A DNA stretch of 64,000 bases from Ilumatobacteraceae bacterium (GTDB lineage Bacteria; Actinomycetota; Acidimicrobiia; Acidimicrobiales; Ilumatobacteraceae). The stretch lies in assembly GCA_033344875.1 (NCBI GenBank), contig JAWPMO010000001.1, forward strand, positions 248,001 through 312,000, written 5' to 3'. Of this stretch, positions 54,638 to 64,000 are shown piece after piece. The notes below the pieces were generated by a model. That model did no database searches. It worked only from the letters and a program-made list of their open reading frames with translations, and was not told the origin of the DNA. Both the position numbers and the translations under genes were made by a program. Within the stretch, counting starts at the first letter, position 1; each line of letters starts with the position of its first letter.

Positions 54638-57600
54638 GTGCCGATCGACCCAATCTCGATTGCAGCCGAGTTCGCAGCCACGAACGCATTTGCGAGCATC
54701 AGCGGCAAACTCCGCGACGCGCTAAAGCGCCGCGAATGCCGACGGCAGCTCGCCGGCAACACTTGGGCCGAGGTCGTCAAGCGGAGCGATGGCCGGCTTC
54801 GACGGGCACAGGGGTACCTCGATCTGGACCTGCTGTGGAGGTGGACGCAACAACCCGAGGTCCACGCAGCGCTCCTATCCGCCGATCCGGCCCAGGTCCG
54901 CCAGCACGGAGGGACTCTTCGCGAGGTCTGGCGGACCTCGACATATGACGAGACCAACCCGATGTCCGACGCTGACGCCCAACTGGCCGCCGAGACCGTC
55001 TTCTTCCTTCTCGTCGTGGACGTCCTCGCAGGGGACGAGTTGCTCTCGACCTACGCGGCGCGCATCCTCGATGCGATCGACGATGTGCACAACGAGTTGG
55101 CGCTCGTCTGCGTGACCCTCACCGAGGCTCACGCCGACGCAACAGATGCGACACGCCGTCGCCTGGCCGCCATCTCAGATGGCGTCCTGCGCGTCGCAGA
55201 TCGAGGCTTGACCGAACCCGGGGGAGACACCTTTCGGATCCGACGTCAGCGCGCCCAAACTGAGCTCACGGAGGCGATCGAAGGCCTCTCGGCGGGAACA
55301 GCCCTGGTGGTTGTCGGGCAGCCCGACGTGGGCAAGTCGCACCTGACTTCGACCGTCCTCCGGCAGATGCGACGCGACCGGGACATCTTCGCACTGGACC
55401 TCCGACGGCATCAGAATTCGGTGTCGGATTTCGAGTCGTTGCTCGGAGACAACTTCCCAACAGCGATCGCAGCGCCTGGTGACAGCCTGCCGCCCGTCGT
55501 AGCACTCGATGGTGCTGAAGTCATTCAGTCGGTTGGGCCGGAATTGATGCAGGCACTCGTCTCGCAGGCGATCGAAGCGGGTTGCTGCGTCGTGATCATC
55601 AGTCGATCTGATGCGTATTCGGACATCCGCCAGGCCCTGGCGGCAAGCGGCGTCTCCACGTCGCAGTTCGAGGTGGCACCCTTAGCTCTCGACGATCTCG
55701 ATTCCGTTCGCGACATGCTGCCCAACGCACAGGCCCTGATGTCTCTGCCCGTTGGAGCCTGGCTCGCTCGTCGTCCCGGGCTCCTGCAGGCGTGGCTCCT
55801 GATCGAACCCGACGTGCCCATCAAGAACGAGGGCCATCTCGTTGATCTACTCCGACACCGCTACATCGACTTCCCGGGTGCTGGTCGGCAGGCACGACTT
55901 GACGCAGCCAACGGGCTCGCCCGGGCCGAGTTGGGCGACGACCTCGGCGACATTGACCCTGTAGCGGTCGAAGATCTACGCGGTAGCGGGGTTCTGGCCG
56001 GACGCAACAACAGTTGGGAGAATCGACTCGCATTCTCTGACGATCTGTGGCGCGACGCGGCGGTCGCTGGGCTCGTCGCCAGTGACCCTGAAGCGCTCGG
56101 AGAGTACTCGGCTATTCGACCTGCGATGCGCGCAGCATCGATTGCCTGCCAACTTCGACTCAACGCAGATCCTGAGTCAGTCCGCTCCCTCGTGGCCTCG
56201 TTCGAACGGATCGCTGCGCGAACCAACCAGGTTCGATGGGGCGAGGTCCCCTTCGAAGCGATGTCGTCCCTCGGGGGGTCATCGTCCGACTGGACCGCGC
56301 TACTCGACCAGCTCGCAACGGGCGGAATGCTCGAACGCTTCCTGTCCACAGCGAGTCGCACGTCCAACTCGCTGATGAGCGACGCACCTCTCGGTATGGC
56401 GGGGCTGATCGACGCACTGCTCGACAACCACTCGGACAATCCCCACGCCCGCCCCGTGTTACGGGCGTGGCTCGAGGCTGCCGCGATTCATGCGCCCACC
56501 ACGACGTCACCGGCCAGGCAACGCGCCTGCAGATTCCTGGTTGGGAGGCCGCCGGGGGGCTATCCGTCAGACCACGACGTTGCCGAGTGGCTGAACGACA
56601 TCGCGATGTGCGGCGTGGACCTGACACCAGAGGCAGCGGGGATTCTTCGTCGGACCGTGGCCGAACGGCCGAATCACCTTGATGCGATCTTCCGAAGCTT
56701 TCGCACCGGATTCGCTCTTGCCGAAGGTCAGCCCGATCTACTTATCGAACTCTCGGAGTCGTATTACGTCGTGCGCGCAGGCTGGTCGATCGAAGCGCTG
56801 CGCTCTCCATACCGCGGAATGGGGCCGCGCTTCGGTGCGCTCCACACGCCGCTTCCGCGACTGCTCCGTGTCCGGCCGCCGGAGGCAATGGCGCTCGTGA
56901 GTCGCATCCTCGACGCCGCATGCGAGAGAGGATTCGCCGCGCGTCGTTGGCCCGAAGAGTCTGATCATGAACCCGAAACGACATCTCTCGAGTTGCCCGG
57001 ACGCGGTGAAGCCAGCCTCGTCGGCGGAGTCGATGCGTGGATGTGGTACCGAGGTGGGCTTGCGAGCCCGGCTTCGGCGGTGAGCCTCCTCCTTGCGACC
57101 GAACGCTTTGCGGATCAACTCATCGCGACCGGCCGAACCGTCGACGAGGTCACAGAGTTCGTTCTCCGCGAGACGAGCAGCCTGCCGCTTGTCGGGCTGT
57201 GTTTTGGCCTCTGCGTACGCCATCTGGACGTCGATTCCCCTAGTGACGCACTCCTCGCCTTCGCGAGTCAGACCGATGTTTGGCACCTTGAGATCGCCCG
57301 ATTGGGCCAGGAGACGATCGGCTTCGGGATTCTGGACACGAACGAGGTGGCGAACGAGGAGCGGAGGCAGATCCCGATCACCGCGTTGATGCCCCAGCTG
57401 TCCGCCGCGGCGGTCCTGCGCAACGATGAGCTACTGAGCGCGAGGCTTGAAGCGGTCTCCGCCGCGCTCGAAGCTGGTAGCCCGGAGGACCCCGTCGTCA
57501 GGATGTGGGCGTGGAGCTTCCGTCCTAGCGCGATGCGGGTTGAGGTTGTTGATGGCACCCGAACGGTTGTGATGGAGGCACCGGATGACCTCGCGGACGC

Positions 57601-59083
57601 GATTGCGGCGCTGCAGGCTGGCACTGAGTCAAACGAAGCTGATTCCATCGCGATGCGCTACGTGTACCGATCCTCATCTGAACTGCCGGCGGATGAACTC
57701 GCGGCCGATGTCGCCCGCTGCCGATCCGAGGCCTCGTCCGGGAACCTCTGGGGAGCCGCCCGGATCAACACTGCAGCGGCGGTGGTGCGGGCCGCAGTCT
57801 TTGGCGAGGCCGAGCTGACGGTCGACGACTTGCGATGGGCGGTTTCAGAGATCGTCGGTTTTCCTCTGACGGCGCAGGCGGACCCGTCGGACGAGGAGCA
57901 AGGCCTCGGCGACATGTGGCGCCCCATTGCGGCGTTGGCGAGTGCCATTCCCCCGATCAGGGCTTCAGCGTTGCGTGGGACCTGTGGTTTCGAGCATGAC
58001 CGGGTTCTCGCTCAAGCAGAGGTCGTAGCGCGCAACGTCGCTGACCGTGCTGGGGCCGAAATCCTGTGGATCATGTTCGCCCAAAATGCGTCGTTGTGGC
58101 AGAACCCTTGCGATGGCGACGCGGACGCGTGTCCGAATCTCATCGTCAAGGAGTTGTGTCACACGATCCTCGACCGTTCGATAGGTGAGATCGCGCGACC
58201 GATCGAGCGAGCATTCGATGATCACGGATCAGTCGGTGACGGGCACGCGCTCGAGACCACCCGGTACATCCAGCCGGACATCCTCCTGGCACCGCTGGCG
58301 CTCGCCGCTACCACGCTCGAGTTCTGCACGCACGTGAACCTGGATGATGTCCTCGAGCGCGGACTTCCGCTCCACTCGGAGGCATTTCGCGAGCTCGGTC
58401 GGTCAGCGCACACAGATGGAAATCACTTTCCTCGGATGGGTCAGGTGTTGTTCTCACTGGTGCGCCGCGGCCGGGTGGAACTCGTCGGGGGATACATCGA
58501 ACAGCTCGCGCCGAGCTACCAGGCGCAGGCACTTCAAGGATTTCGACAGGTTGCTGGGGACGATCCGACCCTACGTCCCGTGCTCGGAGAGATCTGGCCC
58601 CGGGTGGTCTCGCGTCTGCATCGTGTGCTGTTGCACGACGATCGCTGGACGGATGCGCACGCGGAACTCGTCCCCAGTGTCTTCGTAGACGCCTATTCGA
58701 TGTCACAGCCCGACGCCTGGAACGAGGCGAGCGCAAACTGGGTCGATCCACGAGCGGTTGAAGCGTCATTGGTTGAGTGGTGTGAGACTGCGGCTGGCTG
58801 TGGAAAGTGCACAGGTGCATTGGGATCATTCATGTTCACGGCAGATGCGGACTGGCTACGCGACGTCGGCTTGCCGCTGCTCAGTGAACTCGTCGCAACG
58901 GTGGCGACTGATGCGCTTAAGGACCGGTCGGCGGCTTGGCTCGCAGATATTCCCAACGAACCGCGGCTGGCCGACGCGCTCAGAGGAAACGAGCACCTGC
59001 TCGCCATTGTCGACCGATATGCGCAAGCCGACGACTACTACGCACTCATGGCGCGGGCCGCGCTCGACCCAGGCAACGGCTAG
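54638..59083 (+). CDS. Large STAND-like P-loop protein, possible defence gene
   Basis: This 1481-aa protein has an N-terminal helical domain of about 200 residues. A P-loop NTPase domain follows, with Walker A VVGQPDVGKSHL near residues 227-234, Walker B VVALDGAEVIQ near 290, and a sensor IISRSD. More than 1000 residues of helical repeat-like sequence come after it. This is the layout of STAND ATPases, many of which sense phage proteins. No recognisable nuclease or TIR effector is seen, so the effector would be the N-terminal domain or a partner. I preferred the GTG at 54638 because the stretch from an earlier GTG (54536) is not protein-like. It stands alone within the island. Confidence 0.6.
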   Translation: MPIDPISIAAEFAATNAFASISGKLRDALKRRECRRQLAGNTWAEVVKRSDGRLRRAQGYLDLDLLWRWTQQPEVHAALLSADPAQVRQHGGTLREVWRTSTYDETNPMSDADAQLAAETVFFLLVVDVLAGDELLSTYAARILDAIDDVHNELALVCVTLTEAHADATDATRRRLAAISDGVLRVADRGLTEPGGDTFRIRRQRAQTELTEAIEGLSAGTALVVVGQPDVGKSHLTSTVLRQMRRDRDIFALDLRRHQNSVSDFESLLGDNFPTAIAAPGDSLPPVVALDGAEVIQSVGPELMQALVSQAIEAGCCVVIISRSDAYSDIRQALAASGVSTSQFEVAPLALDDLDSVRDMLPNAQALMSLPVGAWLARRPGLLQAWLLIEPDVPIKNEGHLVDLLRHRYIDFPGAGRQARLDAANGLARAELGDDLGDIDPVAVEDLRGSGVLAGRNNSWENRLAFSDDLWRDAAVAGLVASDPEALGEYSAIRPAMRAASIACQLRLNADPESVRSLVASFERIAARTNQVRWGEVPFEAMSSLGGSSSDWTALLDQLATGGMLERFLSTASRTSNSLMSDAPLGMAGLIDALLDNHSDNPHARPVLRAWLEAAAIHAPTTTSPARQRACRFLVGRPPGGYPSDHDVAEWLNDIAMCGVDLTPEAAGILRRTVAERPNHLDAIFRSFRTGFALAEGQPDLLIELSESYYVVRAGWSIEALRSPYRGMGPRFGALHTPLPRLLRVRPPEAMALVSRILDAACERGFAARRWPEESDHEPETTSLELPGRGEASLVGGVDAWMWYRGGLASPASAVSLLLATERFADQLIATGRTVDEVTEFVLRETSSLPLVGLCFGLCVRHLDVDSPSDALLAFASQTDVWHLEIARLGQETIGFGILDTNEVANEERRQIPITALMPQLSAAAVLRNDELLSARLEAVSAALEAGSPEDPVVRMWAWSFRPSAMRVEVVDGTRTVVMEAPDDLADAIAALQAGTESNEADSIAMRYVYRSSSELPADELAADVARCRSEASSGNLWGAARINTAAAVVRAAVFGEAELTVDDLRWAVSEIVGFPLTAQADPSDEEQGLGDMWRPIAALASAIPPIRASALRGTCGFEHDRVLAQAEVVARNVADRAGAEILWIMFAQNASLWQNPCDGDADACPNLIVKELCHTILDRSIGEIARPIERAFDDHGSVGDGHALETTRYIQPDILLAPLALAATTLEFCTHVNLDDVLERGLPLHSEAFRELGRSAHTDGNHFPRMGQVLFSLVRRGRVELVGGYIEQLAPSYQAQALQGFRQVAGDDPTLRPVLGEIWPRVVSRLHRVLLHDDRWTDAHAELVPSVFVDAYSMSQPDAWNEASANWVDPRAVEASLVEWCETAAGCGKCTGALGSFMFTADADWLRDVGLPLLSELVATVATDALKDRSAAWLADIPNEPRLADALRGNEHLLAIVDRYAQADDYYALMARAALDPGNG

Positions 59084-59542
59084 TACGCCGAACATCTTGG
59101 ACGCACGTGACGCCGACGTGACGGCGGAATGCGATCCCCGCAGCATCGCTGCACAAGGATCGCTGGAGAGTTCGGAATCGGTGGTGCTGACGGGACTCGG
59201 TGGACGGTCGCGAGGCTGCGTGACTGTCACGTCGGTCGATCCGGCCTTCTGCCCGTCTGGATGCGTTCGTGATCACGAAACGATCCCGAACCACGGCCGT
59301 CGGGGCAGCTGAGGAGTGGCCACGGCGCAGCCTCGCCCCGGCGTTAGGGGGGCAGCATGGCCTTCAGGTGAGATCGTGCTCGCCTGTGGGAGCGAACGTG
59401 CTCAGGTCTTCCGAGCTAGCCTCATTCTCGGTGGTCGAATCAGTGAAGAACACCAGCTAGACAGGGCTGCAGGCCCGGGCAGTTCGCGCCGCGACGAATG
59501 GCCACACAATCAGCCGACGCAATTGCGCGACACCCCTCCGGC
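59084..59542. other. 459-bp region without a supported gene
   Basis: I see no protein-like frame here. The sequence is of mixed composition and probably carries the end of the previous transcript and the promoter of the small membrane-protein gene. Confidence 0.4.
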
Positions 59543-59830
59543 ATGATGAACTACATGGTCGGGATTTGGGTGCTCGTGGCGGCAGGAGCTGTGTTCGCCT
59601 CGCTGTGGCTGTTCGACACGTTCGGCGGCTTCGACGACATCGGCATCGTGCACCAGGCGATGCTGTGGTCGAGTCGGCTGATGGTGGTGCTCGTCCTCAT
59701 GACTCCGGCTGCCTTCGCTCTCGGCTTCGACTGGTTCATCGACTGGAAGACCGACCAGATCCTCGAAGACTGGGGACCCGCGCTCAGCAAGCTCGTCGAG
59801 CCGCCGACATCCACGACGACGCTTCCCTGA
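59543..59830 (+). CDS. Small two-helix membrane protein
   Basis: A 95-aa protein with two hydrophobic helices (about residues 5-24 and 41-61) and a short acidic tail ending in Thr repeats. No family was recognised. It converges with the type III restriction gene with only 12 bp between stops. Confidence 0.6.
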   Translation: MMNYMVGIWVLVAAGAVFASLWLFDTFGGFDDIGIVHQAMLWSSRLMVVLVLMTPAAFALGFDWFIDWKTDQILEDWGPALSKLVEPPTSTTTLP

Positions 59831-59847
59831 GACCTCCGGAACTCAGG
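59826..59847. terminator. Short hairpin between convergent genes
   Basis: A 6-bp inverted repeat CCTGAG / CTCAGG with a 10-base loop spans the gap between the small membrane-protein gene and the restriction gene. It is weak but in the right place. Confidence 0.35.
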
Positions 59848-62323
59848 CGCCCAGCTTCTTGAGGGCCGACCACGACATTGCGGCGTCGGCGACGTCCTGC
59901 TCGGACACCAGGAGGTAGTGCCACTTCCCCTCCGTCAACGAGTCGGCATTGACGTAGTTGGCCCAACGCTTCGCCGCCTTGCGCTTCGCCTTGACTTCGT
60001 CGTTGTTCATGTCGCGGTCAGCCTTGACCTCAACCACCCACCGGTCTTGGGACTTCTCGACCACGACGAGATCTGCGTTGTACTCGCGATTGTCGGAGCG
60101 CCACAGCACCGGCATGTCTCCTGTGAGAAGCCGTACCCAGCACAGCACGTCAGGCGAGTCGTCAACGAGGTTCGCTACTGCTCGCTCGGTCGACGAGTCG
60201 AACCAGTCCACTGCGTACATGGACCTCTGCCGACTGTTGTAGGCCACCGACCTCGAGAACGGTTCGTGCGGGTCGAGACTGACCCGCCGTTTGGACTTGC
60301 GGGTCCCGAAGATTGGGGTGTGCTCAACCACGGTCTCATAGCTCGGGGCGGCGAGATGCTTGCGGTGCTCGTTGGTGACGAGTTCCACCAGCCGGCCAGC
60401 AGCTCGGCCGCCGTATGCGGACAGCAGTTCCTCTGCGTCTGCGCCGAGCCCGTCGAGGAATGCGTCGATGATCGGGCCGACAGAGCGCGCCTCCGCAGCA
60501 CGTGCCGGCACCACAGGTGCAGCCAGGATCGCGTCAGTGAGCTGCTCTCGCAGTGTGCCGAGCGGAAGGCGCTGCGTGGATGCCAGCAACGTGTCGGCGG
60601 CGGAGACGGTGACCATTTGGGTCCGTCGAAGGCCGTCGAGCGAGGTGACGACTTGAGCCGTGACCTTGGTTCGCGTGAACTCTTGCTCGGGCTGGGCGGC
60701 GAGGCGACGGCCGAGTTCGCGAAATGGATCAAGGTCGACGATGTCGGCGAGCGAGAAGCGTGCTTCGACGCGCGACATAGCCAGGCGTGGGACGCTGATG
60801 GCGGGCAAGTCTGCGTTGGGTCCGTACTCGGTGAACAGCACGAGGTCTTCGGACGCTGCCGTTACTTGCTCGGTGCGATCCTCGACTGATGCAACGGCTG
60901 GTCGCCCAGGGTGTTCGATCGGCTCAACCTGCCCGCTCGAGGTGGGTACAGGAAGATCGACGACGCTGGCCCCGACCTCAGTGTTTTCTGACACAACGAC
61001 TGTCTGGCCTGACGAGTTCTGCCGCAGTACTGCGCGGGTGCGATGGTCCACGAACTTCTCGTTGAGGACACCTTTGGCCTTGAGCAGGTCCTCGTACCGT
61101 TCGTGCGCGAGGACCTCAAGCGTGTCGAGCATCTCGTTGCCGGTCAGCTTGCCGAACGGGAGGCGCAGTCCTCGGCCGAGCGTCTGCTCCGTGAGGACCA
61201 CCGAGACCGATGCGCGCATCGAGGCAATCACGTAGACGTTCTTCGCATCCCAACCCTCCTTCAGCATCCCGACGCTGATCACGATCCGCACCGGCGAGTC
61301 GGGTGCCTCGATCTTCGCCAGGTCTTCGAGGGCAGTTTCGAGCTCGGACCCCTTCAGCTTCGAGTGAATGGTCAGGATCGAACCAAGCCATTTGCCACCC
61401 TCGAATGAAGAGGATTCGAGGATCTTCCGGAACTCGTTTGCCTCGTCCGTGTCGCCGGCGATGACGAGCATCACCGGGTTGACGGCAGGCAGGTCATTCT
61501 CGGTCGTGTACGCGTCGAGGAAGTCGGCCTTGTAGCCCAGCATCGTGACGCCGTCGGTGAGTTTGGTCAGGTCGTCCCGTCGATCGTCGCGGCGCCCGAC
61601 GATCACGGGTGCCTTGACGTACCCATCGGCGATCGCAGCTGCGAGCGGGTACCGGTAGACGATCTGGTCGTCGGGTGTCTTCTTGTCGGGCGTGGCGGTG
61701 AGTCCGACCATCATGTGCGGGGTCAGGTCGGCAATCGCCCGCGAGAACGCCTTACCGAAGTAGGTGTGATGCTCGTCGGCGAGCACTACCAGGTCCTCAA
61801 GCTCTGCCAGGTGTTCGTAGAAGCCGGCTCCGAGCCCCTCCTGGAACGTATGGGTCTTGCGGCCCTGCTTCGTCGTTGGCTTCGTGAGCGACTGCACGGT
61901 GAACACGTGGAGTTTCGTGACGGTGTCGTCGTCGAGCAGAGCCCGGGTCGCCGGCGTGTTGAAGTTGTCGGCGGTGATGATCGCCGGCCGCGATTCCATG
62001 GCGCCGGCGATGCTCTTGGCGTTTCCGGGTGTGAAGTTCGCGATGGTCTTCGTGAGGATTGTCCGGTTCGGGCAGATGACTGCGAAGTTGCGGGTGGCGC
62101 GAGCGGCGGCGAAGTATTCGATCAGCCCGGCGATGATGTAGGTCTTGCCCACGCCAGTTGCCGAGTCGACGACGCACTCGAACGTCGCCGGTCGCTGCTC
62201 GACGTCGAACCAACGGGCGTGTTCGAACACGACGGACTCGAGGGCTTCACGGTTCGGCTGGCGGAGGTCCAGCCGGGCGGCGACCTCCTCGATTCGGTCG
62301 ACGTCGATCTGCAGGTCAGTCAA
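59843..62323 (-). CDS. res: Type III restriction enzyme, Res subunit
   Basis: This 826-aa protein is a DEAD/H superfamily 2 translocase with Walker A SATGVGKT at 54-61, motif II ADEHHTYF, motif III GLTATPD, and motif VI TLGRGLRLP. A C-terminal PD-(D/E)xK nuclease follows (YNADLVVVE ... WVVEVKAD). Res cuts DNA after meeting unmethylated recognition sites, in complex with Mod. Its ATG overlaps the mod stop (ATGA). The size is slightly short for Res but all key motifs are present. Confidence 0.9.
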   Translation of the reverse strand: MTDLQIDVDRIEEVAARLDLRQPNREALESVVFEHARWFDVEQRPATFECVVDSATGVGKTYIIAGLIEYFAAARATRNFAVICPNRTILTKTIANFTPGNAKSIAGAMESRPAIITADNFNTPATRALLDDDTVTKLHVFTVQSLTKPTTKQGRKTHTFQEGLGAGFYEHLAELEDLVVLADEHHTYFGKAFSRAIADLTPHMMVGLTATPDKKTPDDQIVYRYPLAAAIADGYVKAPVIVGRRDDRRDDLTKLTDGVTMLGYKADFLDAYTTENDLPAVNPVMLVIAGDTDEANEFRKILESSSFEGGKWLGSILTIHSKLKGSELETALEDLAKIEAPDSPVRIVISVGMLKEGWDAKNVYVIASMRASVSVVLTEQTLGRGLRLPFGKLTGNEMLDTLEVLAHERYEDLLKAKGVLNEKFVDHRTRAVLRQNSSGQTVVVSENTEVGASVVDLPVPTSSGQVEPIEHPGRPAVASVEDRTEQVTAASEDLVLFTEYGPNADLPAISVPRLAMSRVEARFSLADIVDLDPFRELGRRLAAQPEQEFTRTKVTAQVVTSLDGLRRTQMVTVSAADTLLASTQRLPLGTLREQLTDAILAAPVVPARAAEARSVGPIIDAFLDGLGADAEELLSAYGGRAAGRLVELVTNEHRKHLAAPSYETVVEHTPIFGTRKSKRRVSLDPHEPFSRSVAYNSRQRSMYAVDWFDSSTERAVANLVDDSPDVLCWVRLLTGDMPVLWRSDNREYNADLVVVEKSQDRWVVEVKADRDMNNDEVKAKRKAAKRWANYVNADSLTEGKWHYLLVSEQDVADAAMSWSALKKLGA

Positions 62324-64000
62324 GATGCCCGCTCCTCGGCGCGCATGCCGTCCAACACCGACGCCAGCTGCAATTGAGAACGTCTGGACTGGCGGTACTC
62401 GTCAAGCAACGAGTCCGGAACCTTGCGGGCAACGGAACCCGGGCGCAACTCCCGGAGCACGGTCTGAACGGCGGGGTCGAGTGCTGTACTCGCAACACAC
62501 AACTTCTCGATCGGGTGTAGGGCATCGAGGAGCAGCCTGACGACGGACTCGTTGACGAGTCCGTCGATCACGGCGAGCCGCGATCTGCCCTTGCGCCCGC
62601 AGAAGGGCGGGTCGAGTTCGTAGGCGTACTTGAGCTGTGCGGCCGTTGCCTCTGCGAGTGCGCCGTTTGCAGCCCAGTCAGCTAGATACACCCGTCCATC
62701 GATCTCTTCGAACATCGACGGCCCGATGTCGAGTACGACGAAACCACCACCGCCAGCCCAGACGACCTCCGACTTGCTCCTCCCCGCGGCCCGCAACGCC
62801 TTGACGACGGTCCTGACCGAGACGTCGTCCACGTCGAGCACATCGGCCTTTCGAAGCGACTCCAGTGTGGTCGCGGCTGCCTTGCAATCAGCGAACGTCA
62901 CGTCGTCGGGGATCTCTGTCGCTGCGACTCGAACGGTTGAGATTCCCCCGTCGTCTTCACCCCGGATGACCTTTTTCAACCGTGGGATCGTGTAGTTAGC
63001 GACGGTCTCAGCAGATGACTCGATTGTCACCCACCGCCTCCCCAACTTATGCGAGACCGCCGCCGTGGTACCAGATCCGGCGAAGCAATCGAGCACGATG
63101 TCGCCCGGGCTCGTAGCGATGTGGATGATTCGCTGCATCAGTTGTTCGGGCTTCGGCGTCGCGAACGGTTCGAGATCCGGGAACATGCGTCGTAGATGGT
63201 CACGCTTGGCGGCCTGATTAGTGCCCACCTCGTCGGCGGTCCACCAGGTTCGCGGCACGAGGCCCTGTTGGACATCGGTCAGGTACCGCTTGATGATTGG
63301 CATTCGGTCGCCATCTCGTCCGAACCAGACGCGGCCTTCCGCTCGCGCTTCCGCGAGCTTTCTCTCGGAGAACCTCCAGTAGTTGCCCTTGGGGGGTGTT
63401 ACCACTCGGCCCGATGGCAGCGTGACCGGGAACCTGGCCGATCCCGAACCACTCTTAGCGGTACCATCAGCGCCCTGCAGCCATGGCCCACGCGGGTCGT
63501 CGTCTGGGTTCTGGTAGCGGGCGTTCTGAGCGTCGGTCCGCGGCAGCAGGTTGCGGCTCGCGGCCCACTGATCGGGTTCGACGGCGTACACAAGGATCGT
63601 GTCATGAACCGTGGATACGTCCGTGTCGTTTCGGCGGCCCTTGTCCTTCTCCCACACGATCGACGCGATGTGCGAACCTGCGCCGAACAACTCATCAAGT
63701 ACTGAGCGGGCCCGGTGCACCTCCGTGTCGTCGAGATGCACCCAGACCGATCCGTCCTGAGCGAGAAGCGGCCGGATCTGCGCTAGCCGATCCCGGATCA
63801 TCGTGAGCCACACCGAGTGCTCGAGCGCATCGTCGTACTGGGCGAACGCCTGACCTGTGTTGAAGGGAGGGTCGATGTACGCGAGCCGCACCTTCCCGAC
63901 GTACGTCTCCGCGAACTCGGGCAGCTCGTTGAGTGCGCGCAGGCCGTGCAGCGCGTCGCCGCGGATGAGCAGATTCGAGCTGGCGCGGTCGGACGGGACC
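62320..64000 (-). CDS. mod: Type III DNA methyltransferase, Mod subunit (5' end outside window)
   Basis: The frame stays open from 62320 to the window edge, giving at least 559 residues. The start of the visible part (NLLIRGDALHGLRALNEL, AYIDPPFNTGQAF) has the catalytic DPPF motif near the N-terminus, and the SAM-binding motif DCFAGSGTT comes later, so it is a beta-class N6-adenine type. Mod supplies target recognition and methylation to the Res subunit. Its stop overlaps the res start by 4 bp. The true start is beyond 64000. Confidence 0.9.
   Translation of the reverse strand, partial: VPSDRASSNLLIRGDALHGLRALNELPEFAETYVGKVRLAYIDPPFNTGQAFAQYDDALEHSVWLTMIRDRLAQIRPLLAQDGSVWVHLDDTEVHRARSVLDELFGAGSHIASIVWEKDKGRRNDTDVSTVHDTILVYAVEPDQWAASRNLLPRTDAQNARYQNPDDDPRGPWLQGADGTAKSGSGSARFPVTLPSGRVVTPPKGNYWRFSERKLAEARAEGRVWFGRDGDRMPIIKRYLTDVQQGLVPRTWWTADEVGTNQAAKRDHLRRMFPDLEPFATPKPEQLMQRIIHIATSPGDIVLDCFAGSGTTAAVSHKLGRRWVTIESSAETVANYTIPRLKKVIRGEDDGGISTVRVAATEIPDDVTFADCKAAATTLESLRKADVLDVDDVSVRTVVKALRAAGRSKSEVVWAGGGGFVVLDIGPSMFEEIDGRVYLADWAANGALAEATAAQLKYAYELDPPFCGRKGRSRLAVIDGLVNESVVRLLLDALHPIEKLCVASTALDPAVQTVLRELRPGSVARKVPDSLLDEYRQSRRSQLQLASVLDGMRAEERAS

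Overview
This is a high-GC actinobacterial chromosome segment. Dense coding, GTG starts, short 4-bp ATGA/GTGA gene overlaps, lipoproteins with Pro/Thr linkers and cyclase-ATPase-TPR regulators fit an Acidimicrobiia-type organism (for example an Ilumatobacter relative). That placement is an inference from style, not from a marker gene. No rRNA gene, intact tRNA or CRISPR array was seen.

Left part, 1 to about 33.5 kb, looks like ordinary chromosome. It holds the end of a secreted gingipain-like protein and a lipoprotein, a 1237-aa double-cyclase/ATPase/TPR regulator, a TSUP exporter and a PfkB kinase. It also holds an ergothioneine pair (egtB with an apparent frameshift, then egtD) and a six-gene minus-strand membrane operon built on a MoxR ATPase and a DUF58 protein. 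Further on come an MscS channel, an acrylyl-CoA-reductase-like enzyme, an ABC exporter divergent from a winged-helix/ATPase regulator, a flavin monooxygenase with OsmC, methyltransferase, PAS and GNAT proteins, and a PLP enzyme. A 863-aa membrane protein lies next to the boundary.

At 33497-33544 (minus strand) lies only the 3' half of a tRNA-Gly(TCC): anticodon loop, T arm and acceptor 3' strand, with no D arm or 5' acceptor. This is what a mobile element leaves when it integrates into a tRNA gene, and its orientation predicts that the element extends rightwards past the end of the window. Everything to the right agrees: a recombinase tail, IS110 and IS3 elements, a chain of tiny overlapping genes, an excisionase-like protein, a MobF relaxase-helicase, repeat-rich noncoding DNA and several defence genes.

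The most notable locus is 41644-46742, six tightly overlapping or closely spaced plus-strand genes. They encode a divergent sigma factor, a protein joining a zinc anti-sigma motif to an HTH, an ImmA/IrrE-type metallopeptidase with zinc ribbons, a CD-NTase-like nucleotidyltransferase, a stand-alone E2-like protein and a single-pass membrane protein. I read this as a short (E2-only) type II CBASS-like module wired to a sigma/anti-sigma/protease switch. This resembles the known HTH plus peptidase control of CBASS, but with a sigma factor added. Next to it are a CoiA-like nuclease, a 1482-aa STAND-like P-loop protein and a type III restriction-modification pair whose mod gene runs off the right edge.

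A second notable structure is the IS3 element at 38116-41538 (30-bp inverted repeats, 3-bp CTC target duplication). Its transposase gene is split by a 2.15-kb group II intron just after the codons of the first catalytic motif. Precise splicing would restore a full-length 285-aa OrfB.
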